Assembly: GCA_018385415.1 (NCBI GenBank)
Contig: JAHAZA010000091.1
Coordinates: 1 to 12,697, forward strand
Source: Treponema sp.
Lineage (GTDB): Bacteria; Spirochaetota; Spirochaetia; Treponematales; Treponemataceae
DNA: 12,697 nt
Reading direction: 5' to 3'
The notes under the pieces are model-generated. The model ran no database searches, was not told the DNA's origin, and saw only the letters and a list, made by a program, of their open reading frames with translations. The first letter of the stretch is position 1. Every line of letters begins with the position of its first letter. Both the position numbers and the translations under genes were made by a program. Positions 5,397 to 12,624 of this stretch are shown here, piece by piece.

Positions 5397-7344
5397 TTCT
5401 GTTCTTTTTTGCAATATATAATTCTTTGTCAGCTTTAATAAGAAGTTTTGAAATAATGTTACAATCTTCGTTGACTTCTGTACAGCCGAGACTCATGCTT
5501 ATGTTGAATTTTTCAAGGTTGCGGTTGTTGATAAAGGTTGTTTCATTTTTAATACGGTTTTTAAATCTTTCAAAACCTAATCTGTCCATTTCTTCTACAT
5601 AAACAGCAAATTCATCACCGCCAAGACGTCCTATAATGTCAGTATTTCTACATGCCCTCTGAAGTACTTCAGCTTCTGCCTGAATTGCTCTGTCTCCTGC
5701 ATCATGACCATATGTGTCATTAATTAATTTCATACCATCCATATCGCAGAAAATGATCATACCAGATTTGTTTTTTGCAATAGTGTCTTTTATTGCTTTT
5801 TGTGCAGCATTCATAAAACCACGACGGTTGTAAATTTTTGTAAGTTCATCTGTTGTTGAAAGTATAGAAAGCTCTGAACTATATTTCTTTAGTTTAGAAT
5901 TAGAACTTTCAAGCTTTAAGTTTTCTTTTTCTTCGTTATCAAGTCTAATAGCTGATGTAATTTCTTTTGAGAAAAGCTCAAGAACAACTTCGTAATAAAG
6001 TAAGTCATTTTCAGTTAATGGAACTAAAATATATCCATACTGTAATTGAGTTTCGAATAATGGATAAACAACCAGACTATCAAATTCTGTATTAAAAGTT
6101 CCTGCTGGAATCATATCTTTAACAGGATTTGTTTCCTTAGGTACAATATTTGCTTTTCTTGTTCCTAATTCATATGAAAAAATGCGTGTTGCTTTTTCAG
6201 GAATTTTGAATTCTCCGGTATTTGGTGCATATTTTTTGGGTCTGTCATAAATAAATATAGCCATACCTTTAAGGGATATTCGTTCAATATAATCTGGAAG
6301 TAAATCAAAAAGCTTTGTCAGGTTTACAACTGTCATTGAGCTTTGTGCTAACTGATGAAGAGAGTACAACTCTGTGTTTATGTTTCCAGGGTTATTGTGA
6401 ATAATCTGAGTTATTTCATTCAAATTGAAATTTACTTCATTTCCGTTTTTGTCAATGTAATCAACAAGAAATTTGTCCTTTGACAAACAACCACAGCTTG
6501 ATCTGAATATTTCAAAGCTGTCAATTTTTTTATGAACAGGAGTCTTATTACCATTAAGATAGTTGTGTAAAAGTAAAGCTGCCTGGTATCCTTGTTCGTT
6601 TAATTGGGGATTAATAGTAGTTAATGTTGGAAGAGAATAGTTTGCCCCTTTGTAGTTGTCAAATCCCGTGATAGTAACATCTTCTGGAATTCTTACAGAA
6701 CAATCTTCAAGTCCTTTTATGGCACCAATTGCCATTGAGTCATTCAAACTTACAACACAATCAAAGTCTACGCCATTGTTCATAACATATTCTTTGATAT
6801 TCATTTTTGCGCTGTTTTTATTAAAATCACAGTTAAGTATATGTGATTTGTTGATTTTAATATTATGTTTTTCAAGAACTTCCAAAAACCATTTTGTTCT
6901 GTTTCTTGAATCAACATTAGTGTCATGAGAAGTCAGAAGGATAAAATTTGTTTTGTTATGTTTTTCAATCAGGTGAGAGATCATTCTCTTGAAGGCATCT
7001 TCTGAATCACTGGTCACGCAGTTTTTTCCAGGCAGAGCCATTCCTATATGAACAGTAGGAAGTGGTTCCAGTTGGGAGATGCAGTTAAGAAAATCCTTTT
7101 CATCTATAAATGAAGACAAAGAAGCTGAACTTAAAATTAATCCATCAAGATTATTTGCTGAAATTAACCCTTTTATTCCACCATACCTGTATTCATAACT
7201 ATATTTGTCTGCATGTTTAGCATTAATAGGAAAAATAAAAAGTTGATGATTGTAATCCTTACAGAATTTTTGCACTCCACGAATTAATTCAACATTGTAT
7301 TCATCGTGAATATTATGTACTGCAAGTCCAAATATTCTCTGCAT
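5362..7344 (-). CDS. LacI-type sensor domain fused to GGDEF diguanylate cyclase
   Basis: Predicted cytosolic diguanylate cyclase that makes c-di-GMP from two GTP under control of a small-molecule sensor. Residues 1 to about 285 resemble the ligand-binding domain of LacI/GalR/XylR regulators (start MQRIFGLAVHN, later DCVVSLNDSMAIGAIKGLE and PEDVTITGFDN) but there is no helix-turn-helix before it, no signal peptide and no membrane segment. A GAF-like middle region (about 300-465) and a charged coiled-coil linker (about 468-492) lead to the GGDEF domain (about 497-650): DELTKIYNRRGF from Asp499, catalytic GGDEF at 575-579, and RNTD at 566-569 exactly five residues before it, an intact RxxD product-inhibition site. 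AGAAGG lies 11 nt before the ATG. The gene starts 25 nt after guaA and is probably cotranscribed. The ligand, likely a sugar by family, is unknown. Confidence 0.93.
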   Translation of the reverse strand: MQRIFGLAVHNIHDEYNVELIRGVQKFCKDYNHQLFIFPINAKHADKYSYEYRYGGIKGLISANNLDGLILSSASLSSFIDEKDFLNCISQLEPLPTVHIGMALPGKNCVTSDSEDAFKRMISHLIEKHNKTNFILLTSHDTNVDSRNRTKWFLEVLEKHNIKINKSHILNCDFNKNSAKMNIKEYVMNNGVDFDCVVSLNDSMAIGAIKGLEDCSVRIPEDVTITGFDNYKGANYSLPTLTTINPQLNEQGYQAALLLHNYLNGNKTPVHKKIDSFEIFRSSCGCLSKDKFLVDYIDKNGNEVNFNLNEITQIIHNNPGNINTELYSLHQLAQSSMTVVNLTKLFDLLPDYIERISLKGMAIFIYDRPKKYAPNTGEFKIPEKATRIFSYELGTRKANIVPKETNPVKDMIPAGTFNTEFDSLVVYPLFETQLQYGYILVPLTENDLLYYEVVLELFSKEITSAIRLDNEEKENLKLESSNSKLKKYSSELSILSTTDELTKIYNRRGFMNAAQKAIKDTIAKNKSGMIIFCDMDGMKLINDTYGHDAGDRAIQAEAEVLQRACRNTDIIGRLGGDEFAVYVEEMDRLGFERFKNRIKNETTFINNRNLEKFNISMSLGCTEVNEDCNIISKLLIKADKELYIAKKNRIMQIHDSKPLD

Positions 7345-7369
7345 TAGCTGATAAACCTTCTATTAAAAT

Positions 7370-9250
7370 TTATTCCCATCCGAATGTTGCAGGTGGCTTA
7401 TTCGTTGCATCAAAATACAATGCGTCAACAAAATCAAGTTCTGCAATTTTATGTACAATAGTGTATAAAAGTTCTTCAGGAAGCATTGCAAAGCGTGCAG
7501 TCATTACATCTTCTGAAATGACTGGACGTAAAACAAATGTTGCTTTGTCTTCAGCTGAAGCATATGGTAAATCGATTGTTAAATGCTGGAATATTTTATT
7601 ATACCATCCTGATTTATGAAGTTCTGTTAAAACAATGTTATCAACTTCACGAAGCTGATCAAGTCTGCGTTTATCGCAGAAACCTTCCTGAAGTTTTAAA
7701 TCTTCATCTTTAACAGATGGTTTCTGGTAAAGTTTTATACAAGTTCTATTGAGGAATTTTGCAGCATTGGTGATGGTAGAAGAACATTCTTCAATTTTTT
7801 CACGCTTTCCAGGGAAGTGATAGAAACCATTACCTTCATCTTTAAAAGTTAAAAGAGCAGGGAATCTGTAAGTTCTGAAGTCTCCCTGAACACCAACGCT
7901 TCTTACAGGAAGAACAGTACGTTTTAAATCCTGTGTGCAATGTGCACAGAACATATCAAGCTTAATTTCTTCAAGTTCCTTCTTTGCAGCTGCAAGTTCT
8001 TCATCATCTTTAGAAGTCCATGATTTTCCATCGTTACAGAGAACATTGATTGAAAGTCCAGGTCCTGGAAATGGGTGGCGCATTACAAGTTCATCATCTA
8101 GGCCAAGTTTTTTTCCGATTGCGCGAACTTCATCCTTGTAAAGATCTCGGATTGGTTCAATAATCAACCCCCGTGCAATAAGATCCTGAATTCCCTGAAC
8201 GCGGTTATGATGAGTTTTGATTGTGTGGGAATTTTTAGTTCCACCAGACTCAATAATATCTGGATACAAAGTTCCCTGAGCTAAAAGCCATTTATCCTCA
8301 TCAAGATGCTGTTTTGCAACAACTTCATTTCTTACTGTAATAAAGTTTTCACCTACGGCCATTCTTTTTTTCTGCGGATCGGAAAGACCTGCAATTGCTT
8401 TAAGAAAGCTTTCGCTTGCATCCTCTACGATAAAGTTTTCAAATCCGAATTTACGGTAAGCAATATCGACATTTTTAGATTCATTCTTTCTCATGAAACC
8501 GTTGTCTATATGAAGACCAAGTACTCTGTCCTGACCTAAAGCTTTATTAAGAAGCGCGAAAGTAATTGTAGAATCAACACCGCCAGAGAGAAAGAGAAGA
8601 ACATTTTTTCCTTCTGCCTGAGTCTTAATCTGTTCAAGAATAATCTGAAGAACTGTGTCCTGATCCCAGTTCTGTGACATTTCACAATATTTTGCAAAGT
8701 TTTCGAAAATCTGATTTCCGCATGGAGTATCTTTTACTTCACAGTGGAACTGGAGCGAAAAGCGTTTCTTTTCAAGGTTCTGAGTTGCTGCATATTTACA
8801 GTCCTTTGTAGAACCTACAGTTTCAAAACCATCACCAAGTTCAAAAACGCCGTCCTGGTGGCTCATCCACACCTGCTGATTTTTTTCAATTCCTTCAAAA
8901 AGAGGACATTTTACTTTGTCATTTAATTCAAGAGTTGAAAAACCAAATTCACCAACCGCAGCTTTTCCGATTTTACCATTGTATCCCTGCTGAACAATAT
9001 AGTGTCCATAACAAAGACCCAAAATAGGAATTTCTAAATCAAGAATCTTAGAGTTGAATTCAGGAACTTTTTCATCATAGACAGAGGATGGTCCACCTGA
9101 AAAAACTATTCCCTTTACATTTTCAAAGGTTGAAACATCTGCGTTTGGAAGTGCAATTTCTGAATAATATCCAAGCATGCGGAAGCGTTTTGCAATAAGA
9201 TGTGCATACTGAGAACCAAAATCAAGTACTACAATTTTTTCACGACTCAT
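7370..9250 (-). CDS. guaA: Glutamine-hydrolysing GMP synthase, long (eukaryote-like) form
   Basis: Converts XMP to GMP with ATP and glutamine. The class I amidotransferase domain (about 1-190) has Cys80 in GLCYGH and the His169/Glu171 pair in FHCEV (usually FHPEV). The ATP-pyrophosphatase domain starts with the PPi loop SGGVDS (222-227). The dimerisation domain contains RHPFPGPGL (391-399) and ends KPPATFGWE. At 626 residues it is about 100 longer than typical bacterial GuaA. The extra sequence lies at roughly 405-555, where LPVRSVGVQGDFRTY (447-461) precedes LREVDNIVLTELHKSGWYNKI (533-553 region); this order matches the expanded human enzyme rather than E. coli. AGGA lies 7 nt before the ATG. 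PilZ is upstream and the GGDEF gene directly downstream on the same strand, suggesting a GTP/c-di-GMP link. Confidence 0.95.
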   Translation of the reverse strand: MSREKIVVLDFGSQYAHLIAKRFRMLGYYSEIALPNADVSTFENVKGIVFSGGPSSVYDEKVPEFNSKILDLEIPILGLCYGHYIVQQGYNGKIGKAAVGEFGFSTLELNDKVKCPLFEGIEKNQQVWMSHQDGVFELGDGFETVGSTKDCKYAATQNLEKKRFSLQFHCEVKDTPCGNQIFENFAKYCEMSQNWDQDTVLQIILEQIKTQAEGKNVLLFLSGGVDSTITFALLNKALGQDRVLGLHIDNGFMRKNESKNVDIAYRKFGFENFIVEDASESFLKAIAGLSDPQKKRMAVGENFITVRNEVVAKQHLDEDKWLLAQGTLYPDIIESGGTKNSHTIKTHHNRVQGIQDLIARGLIIEPIRDLYKDEVRAIGKKLGLDDELVMRHPFPGPGLSINVLCNDGKSWTSKDDEELAAAKKELEEIKLDMFCAHCTQDLKRTVLPVRSVGVQGDFRTYRFPALLTFKDEGNGFYHFPGKREKIEECSSTITNAAKFLNRTCIKLYQKPSVKDEDLKLQEGFCDKRRLDQLREVDNIVLTELHKSGWYNKIFQHLTIDLPYASAEDKATFVLRPVISEDVMTARFAMLPEELLYTIVHKIAELDFVDALYFDATNKPPATFGWE

Positions 9251-9264
9251 AAAAAATTCCTAAA

Positions 9265-9280
9265 AGTAAATATTTTTACT
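9265..9280. repeat. Short inverted repeat in the guaA leader
   Basis: AGTAAA (9265-9270) and TTTACT (9275-9280) are perfect inverted arms around TATT, directly downstream of the guaA -10 on the - strand. This could be a small leader hairpin or an operator at the transcription start. It is too small for a purine riboswitch. Confidence 0.35.
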
Positions 9281-9309
9281 ATAATATCAAAAAAAATCCT
9301 GTTAGTCCA
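9281..9309 (-). promoter_or_regulatory. Promoter candidate for guaA-GGDEF
   Basis: Read on the - strand: TGGACT (9309-9304, 4 of 6 to TTGACA), a 17 bp spacer, then TATTAT (9286-9281, 5 of 6 to TATAAT). Transcription would start near 9274, giving a leader of about 25 nt that contains the guaA ribosome site. Confidence 0.45.
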
Positions 9310-9333
9310 TAAAATGCAGTTTTGAATCAGGAT
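9289..9333 (-). terminator. Terminator-like hairpin at the end of the PilZ gene
   Basis: On the - strand ATCCTG (9333-9328) covers the PilZ stop codon and pairs with CAGGAT (9301-9296), which is followed at once by seven more T residues (9295-9289). The 26-nt loop is long and the stem only 6 bp, so it would be weak. It overlaps the guaA -35 and spacer, so some PilZ transcripts may stop here while others read into guaA. Confidence 0.35.
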
Positions 9334-10265
9334 GACTGTTCAGTTTGTTCATGTTCAGGAGCATCTTCAAGGTCAGAAACTTCATTAAGACTTGTTTCAC
9401 TGGTGATTTCTTCTTCATAAATAAATGTATCTGTTATATTTCCAGTTTCTTTTGTTAAATCTTTACTGTAATCTGTATTATCTTTTACGGTGATTTCAAT
9501 TTTCATATCAAGATCACCCTGGAGTATTGAAAATACGTAGTTTCTGATAATGTCTTTAGTAGTAGAAGAAGTAGATGGCATGAAAAGCATGACCATTGTG
9601 ACATAATTAGGATTGTCCTTAAGTGCAAATACTGCTGCTTCTACATTAATTGTTTTTAATCCCAAAGCGATTACAATTGGCTTTAAAATTTCTTTTTCGG
9701 TAAAAATATTTCTGTCTTTTGATTTTAACATACATGCAAAACCTACAGAACTGATGTCAATAAGTCGCATAGGGTAGAGTCTTCCATTTTTACTTATGTG
9801 AACAAAGGTTCCTTCGTAGTTGGTGCAGTTAAGACGAACATATTGGCGTCTACCTTTGGCGCCATTAAGTTCACATATCTGAATGATCTTATCAGTAATT
9901 TTATCAAATGTGTCATTCAATGAAATAAATCCGCCTGGAATATTTGTTTTTAAAAGGAACTGGTTTTTATCAGATGTTTTTATGTTCTTTGATAGGATAC
10001 CTATAATAGTGCTTTTTAGATTTTCATTTAATTCAAAAGATTTTATGAAATTAAACCATTGGTTTGTTGGAAGGATGCTGTCAATACAAATAAAACATAT
10101 TGAATCAGGATTATTCTCAAGAATGGCTTTTGCACTTCTTGGATCATGAATATAGTAAGCCTCGTATTCAAGTGCACGAAGTCTGTCTATCAGAGTTGTT
10201 TTGATTGCATATGGAGGATTTATAAAATATATTTTTCTTCCAAAAATAGGAGGTTGATTTTCCAT
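9327..10265 (-). CDS. PilZ-domain protein (predicted c-di-GMP receptor)
   Basis: Predicted soluble c-di-GMP effector of 312 residues. The PilZ domain (about 137-250) carries both binding motifs: RQYVR (Arg140-xxx-Arg144) in the N-terminal loop and DISSVG (Asp170-x-Ser172-xx-Gly175) on the beta barrel. The first 130 residues look like a degenerate response-regulator-type fold (alternating strands and helices, FICIDSILP near 58-66 at the usual phospho-acceptor position), but the function is unproven. The last 50 residues are acidic and probably disordered. No signal peptide or membrane segment is seen. There is no Shine-Dalgarno before the ATG, and promoter hexamers end 9 nt before it, suggesting a leaderless mRNA. 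It lies upstream of guaA and a GGDEF gene on the same strand, which fits a shared c-di-GMP theme. The output partner is unknown. Confidence 0.88.
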   Translation of the reverse strand: MENQPPIFGRKIYFINPPYAIKTTLIDRLRALEYEAYYIHDPRSAKAILENNPDSICFICIDSILPTNQWFNFIKSFELNENLKSTIIGILSKNIKTSDKNQFLLKTNIPGGFISLNDTFDKITDKIIQICELNGAKGRRQYVRLNCTNYEGTFVHISKNGRLYPMRLIDISSVGFACMLKSKDRNIFTEKEILKPIVIALGLKTINVEAAVFALKDNPNYVTMVMLFMPSTSSTTKDIIRNYVFSILQGDLDMKIEITVKDNTDYSKDLTKETGNITDTFIYEEEITSETSLNEVSDLEDAPEHEQTEQSS

Positions 10266-10274
10266 AATATATCT

Positions 10275-10303
10275 ATTTTAAACTATGAAATATTATTTGT
10301 AAA
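10275..10303 (-). promoter_or_regulatory. Promoter candidate of the PilZ gene, near-leaderless
   Basis: On the - strand TTTACA (10303-10298) and TAAAAT (10280-10275), each 5 of 6 to consensus, are separated by exactly 17 bp. Only 9 nt lie between the -10 and the ATG, so transcription should begin within 2-3 nt of the start codon. The stretch has no Shine-Dalgarno. The -35 follows the U-tract of the asnS terminator immediately. Confidence 0.5.
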
Positions 10304-10332
10304 ATAAAAATAAGACCGGTAAAACCGGTCTT
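10300..10332 (-). terminator. Intrinsic terminator of asnS
   Basis: AAGACCGGT and ACCGGTCTT (10312-10320 and 10324-10332) form a perfect 9 bp stem with a 3-nt loop. On the - strand the hairpin is followed by ATTTTTATTTT. It begins 13 nt after the asnS stop codon. A textbook Rho-independent terminator. Confidence 0.9.
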
Positions 10333-10345
10333 TGATATAACAGAA

Positions 10346-11806
10346 TTAGAAGTCTGCCAATTTTGGTGCTCGTGGGTAAGGAATTACATCACGGATGTTT
10401 TCCATTCCAGTTACATAACGGATAAGGCGTTCAAAGCCTAGACCAAATCCTGAATGTGGAACTGTTCCGAACTTGCGCAGATCCATATACCAGTCATAGA
10501 TTGATTCATCCATGTTGCGGTCTTTGATTGCTTTCATCAGTTTGTCGTAATCTTCTTCGCGTTCAGAACCACCGATAAGCTCACCGATTCCTGGAACGAG
10601 AACGTCTACAGCTTTTACAGTTTTTCCGTCTTCGTTAAGTTTCATGTAGAATGATTTGATTTCTTTTGGATAGTTGAAAACCATTACAGGACAACAGAAG
10701 ATTTTTTCTGTAAGATATCGTTCGTGTTCTGTTGCAATATCACATCCCCAGTAAGGTGAGAATTCAAACTTAGCACCGTTCTTTTCTGCTTCCTGAAGCT
10801 TTTCGATTGCATCTGTATAAGAAATGCGAACGAACTTTGCATTTGCAACTTTTTCAAGACCTTCAATCAATCCTGGCTGGATTCTCTTATCAAAGAATTC
10901 AAGGTCAGAACGACATTTTGTCAAAGCCCAGTTTAAAAGATATTTAACAAAGTCTTCCTGAATGTCCATGTCATCATTAAGGTCAAAGAATGCCATTTCT
11001 GGTTCGATCATCCAGAACTCTGCAAGGTGGCGTGGTGTGTTTGAATTTTCTGCACGGAAAGTTGGTCCGAATGTATAAACTCGGCTCAATGCTGTTGCAA
11101 GAGTTTCTGCTTCAAGCTGACCAGAAACTGTAAGGCTTGCTTTCTTTCCGAAGAAGTCTTTTGAGTAATCGACGATCTTGTGTGCATCTTCAATTTTCAT
11201 TCCACCAAGACCAGCTTTAACACCAAGTTCTGCAATCTTTTCCATTGAGAGGGTAGTTACCTGGAACATTTCTCCTGCACCTTCACAATCAGAACATGTG
11301 ATTTCCGGAGCATTGATGTATTGGAAGCCTCTTTCCTGGAAGAAGGAATGAACTGCAAATGCCATTTGGTTTCTTACGCGGTAAACTGCACCGAATGTGT
11401 TTGTGCGTGCACGAAGATGTGCGTTTTCGCGAAGGTATTCCATTGACATTTTATTTTTCTGTAATGGATATTCATCCGGGTTACATGTTCCAAGGCATTT
11501 AAGTGTTTCAAGAGTAACTTCAACAGCCTGGCCTGAAGCAGGCGAAGGAATGATGATACCTTCTGCACGGATAGAAGCTCCAGTGTTGAGCTTTTTAAGT
11601 TCTTCTTCAATATTATTTACATTTGCATTTGCTGAAGGAGCGTTACGGTCAAATGTGAGCTGAATGTTTGCAAAACAACTTCCGTCATTTACCTGAATAA
11701 AAACAAGGTTCTTTGAATCGCGGACCGTACGAACCCATCCGCATACTGTTACTTTTCTTCCGTCTGGAGAAGATGCAAGTAAATCTTTAATTAATGTTGG
11801 TACCAT
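10346..11806 (-). CDS. asnS: Asparaginyl-tRNA synthetase
   Basis: Class IIb aminoacyl-tRNA synthetase that charges tRNA-Asn in the cytosol, releasing AMP and PPi. The 486-residue protein has an N-terminal OB-fold anticodon-binding domain (about 10-110; GWVRTVRDSKNLVFIQVNDGS) and a class II catalytic domain. Motif 2 is FRAENSNTPRHLAEFWMIEPEM (250-271), motif 3 is GFGLGFERL (453-461). PYWGCDIATEHERYL (351-365), GIGELIGGSEREE (406-418) and the ending YPRAPKLADF identify AsnRS rather than AspRS. A perfect AGGAGG (11820-11815) lies 8 nt before the ATG. Presence of AsnRS implies direct charging of Asn, though a transamidation route elsewhere is not excluded. It is a single-gene unit with its own promoter and terminator, divergent from the H1-like gene. 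Confidence 0.97.
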   Translation of the reverse strand: MVPTLIKDLLASSPDGRKVTVCGWVRTVRDSKNLVFIQVNDGSCFANIQLTFDRNAPSANANVNNIEEELKKLNTGASIRAEGIIIPSPASGQAVEVTLETLKCLGTCNPDEYPLQKNKMSMEYLRENAHLRARTNTFGAVYRVRNQMAFAVHSFFQERGFQYINAPEITCSDCEGAGEMFQVTTLSMEKIAELGVKAGLGGMKIEDAHKIVDYSKDFFGKKASLTVSGQLEAETLATALSRVYTFGPTFRAENSNTPRHLAEFWMIEPEMAFFDLNDDMDIQEDFVKYLLNWALTKCRSDLEFFDKRIQPGLIEGLEKVANAKFVRISYTDAIEKLQEAEKNGAKFEFSPYWGCDIATEHERYLTEKIFCCPVMVFNYPKEIKSFYMKLNEDGKTVKAVDVLVPGIGELIGGSEREEDYDKLMKAIKDRNMDESIYDWYMDLRKFGTVPHSGFGLGFERLIRYVTGMENIRDVIPYPRAPKLADF

Positions 11807-11842
11807 TTTTGTACCCTCCTAAGAATGTAAATAATGAAAGAT

Positions 11843-11871
11843 ATTTTAATTATTTATTGATATTTCTTCAA
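11843..11871 (-). promoter_or_regulatory. Promoter candidate of asnS
   Basis: On the - strand TTGAAG (11871-11866) and TAAAAT (11848-11843) are 17 bp apart. Transcription would start near 11836, giving a leader of about 30 nt with the AGGAGG site. This leader is too short for a T-box. The 144-bp region between the two divergent genes is otherwise AT-rich without clear structure. Confidence 0.45.
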
Positions 11872-11888
11872 TATGGGGGATAATATAA

Positions 11889-11917
11889 TTGAATGATTTA
11901 ATGTATTATAATAAAAT
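11889..11917 (+). promoter_or_regulatory. Promoter candidate of the H1-like gene
   Basis: TTGAAT (11889-11894), a 17 bp spacer and TAAAAT (11912-11917) are the best pair. Overlapping TATAAT strings at 11907-11912 and 11917-11922 make the exact -10 uncertain. Confidence 0.4.
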
Positions 11918-11950
11918 ATAATAATTGATTTCCCAGTTCGGAGGAATTTT

Positions 11951-12427
11951 ATGAAGGAAGAGAACAAAGAAAAATCAAAGGAATTTATGACAAAAGCAAA
12001 GGAATTATTTGATCGCGGTATTTTAGCATCAAAAAAAGCTTTTGGTGTAGCAGGGGAAGCTGTTCAGGATTTTAGTGACAAAAGTGTTACAACAATCGAA
12101 AAGAAACAGCTGGAAGCTAAAGTAAAAAAGCAGTACACGTTATTAGGTGAAATTGCAGCAAAACAGCTTTCAAAGAAAGGTGCTGCAGTAACAACAGATG
12201 ATGAAAAAGTTTGTGCTATCATGAAAGAAATCGCAAGACTTAATAAAGAGATTAAAGTTCGTGATCAGGCTCTTGCAGACGGAAAAGCAAAGGCAGAAGA
12301 AAAGAAAGCTACTTCAAAAAAGTGTAAAACAGCAAAAAATGTGCCAGCAAAGACTACAGCAAAAAAATCTTCAGCAAAGAAACCTGCAGCAAAGACAACA
12401 GCTGCTAAAAAAACAACAAAAAAATAA
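11951..12427 (+). CDS. Small lysine-rich histone H1-like protein
   Basis: A 158-residue basic protein of unknown exact function. Residues 1-60 are charged and helical (MKEENKEKSKEFMTKAKELF, with GILASKKAFGVAGEAVQDFS at 23-42); 50-108 form a likely coiled-coil or helical hairpin rich in K/E heptads. The tail from about 112 to 158 is a low-complexity Lys/Ala/Thr segment with repeated AKK, AAK and TAKK units, like the C-terminal tails of eukaryotic H1 and bacterial H1-like proteins that bind DNA non-specifically. GGAGG lies 6 nt before the ATG. No signal peptide or membrane span is seen. Nucleoid binding is inferred from composition only; a role in RNA or polyphosphate binding or as a stress-type helical protein is equally possible. 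The gene is monocistronic, divergent from asnS, with a strong terminator after it. Confidence 0.8.
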   Translation: MKEENKEKSKEFMTKAKELFDRGILASKKAFGVAGEAVQDFSDKSVTTIEKKQLEAKVKKQYTLLGEIAAKQLSKKGAAVTTDDEKVCAIMKEIARLNKEIKVRDQALADGKAKAEEKKATSKKCKTAKNVPAKTTAKKSSAKKPAAKTTAAKKTTKK

Positions 12428-12437
12428 GCTGATCCAA

Positions 12438-12490
12438 ATATAAAAGAATAACCGCAGGCATATTTTATTCCTGCGATTATTCTTTTATAT
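12438..12490 (+). terminator. Intrinsic terminator of the H1-like gene
   Basis: A 14 bp arm (12438-12451, ATATAAAAGAATAA) pairs perfectly with 12477-12490; after one C/A mismatch a GC-rich CGCAGG (12453-12458) pairs with CCTGCG (12470-12475) around an 11-nt loop. The GC-rich inner stem is followed by ATTATTCTTTT, which acts as the U-rich tract; the long AU arm extends it. It starts 10 nt past the stop codon. Confidence 0.88.
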
Positions 12491-12548
12491 CATATTTTAA
12501 AATTCTAAAATGGCAATCTTTACAGGTTAAGGAATGTTAAAAACGAAT

Positions 12549-12585
12549 AAAAAAAAATCAAAAATTTTCAAAAAAAATGAAAAAA
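12549..12585 (+). promoter_or_regulatory. Phased A-tracts (UP-element-like) upstream of the last promoter
   Basis: Four A-runs of 9, 5, 8 and 6 bases (12549-12557, 12560-12564, 12570-12577, 12580-12585) have centres about 9-12 bp apart, near one helical turn. They end 4 bp before the -35. Such tracts bend DNA and bind the RNA polymerase alpha subunit at strong promoters. Confidence 0.55.
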
Positions 12586-12589
12586 GTTG

Positions 12590-12619
12590 TTGACACAAAA
12601 TCATAAAAGATGATATATT
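12590..12619 (+). promoter_or_regulatory. Strong extended -10 promoter for a downstream gene or stable RNA
   Basis: Perfect TTGACA (12590-12595), 18 bp spacer, TATATT (12614-12619, 5 of 6) with TG at 12611-12612 giving an extended -10. It is the best promoter in the window. Transcription should start around 12625-12627. The product lies beyond the window end; an rRNA operon or a highly expressed protein gene would fit. Confidence 0.75.
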
Positions 12620-12624
12620 CACAT

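Noticed and set aside
9251..9326. Purine riboswitch before guaA
   Set aside because: The gap is only 76 nt, the sole structure is a 6 bp hairpin, and no three-way junction or conserved core of a purine riboswitch is seen.
11807..11950. T-box leader before asnS
   Set aside because: The predicted leader is about 30 nt, with no terminator/antiterminator pair and no T-box sequence.
12494..12511. Second hairpin ATTTTA/TAAAAT after the H1-like gene terminator
   Set aside because: A 6 bp all-A/T stem in AT-rich DNA next to a much stronger terminator; most likely chance.
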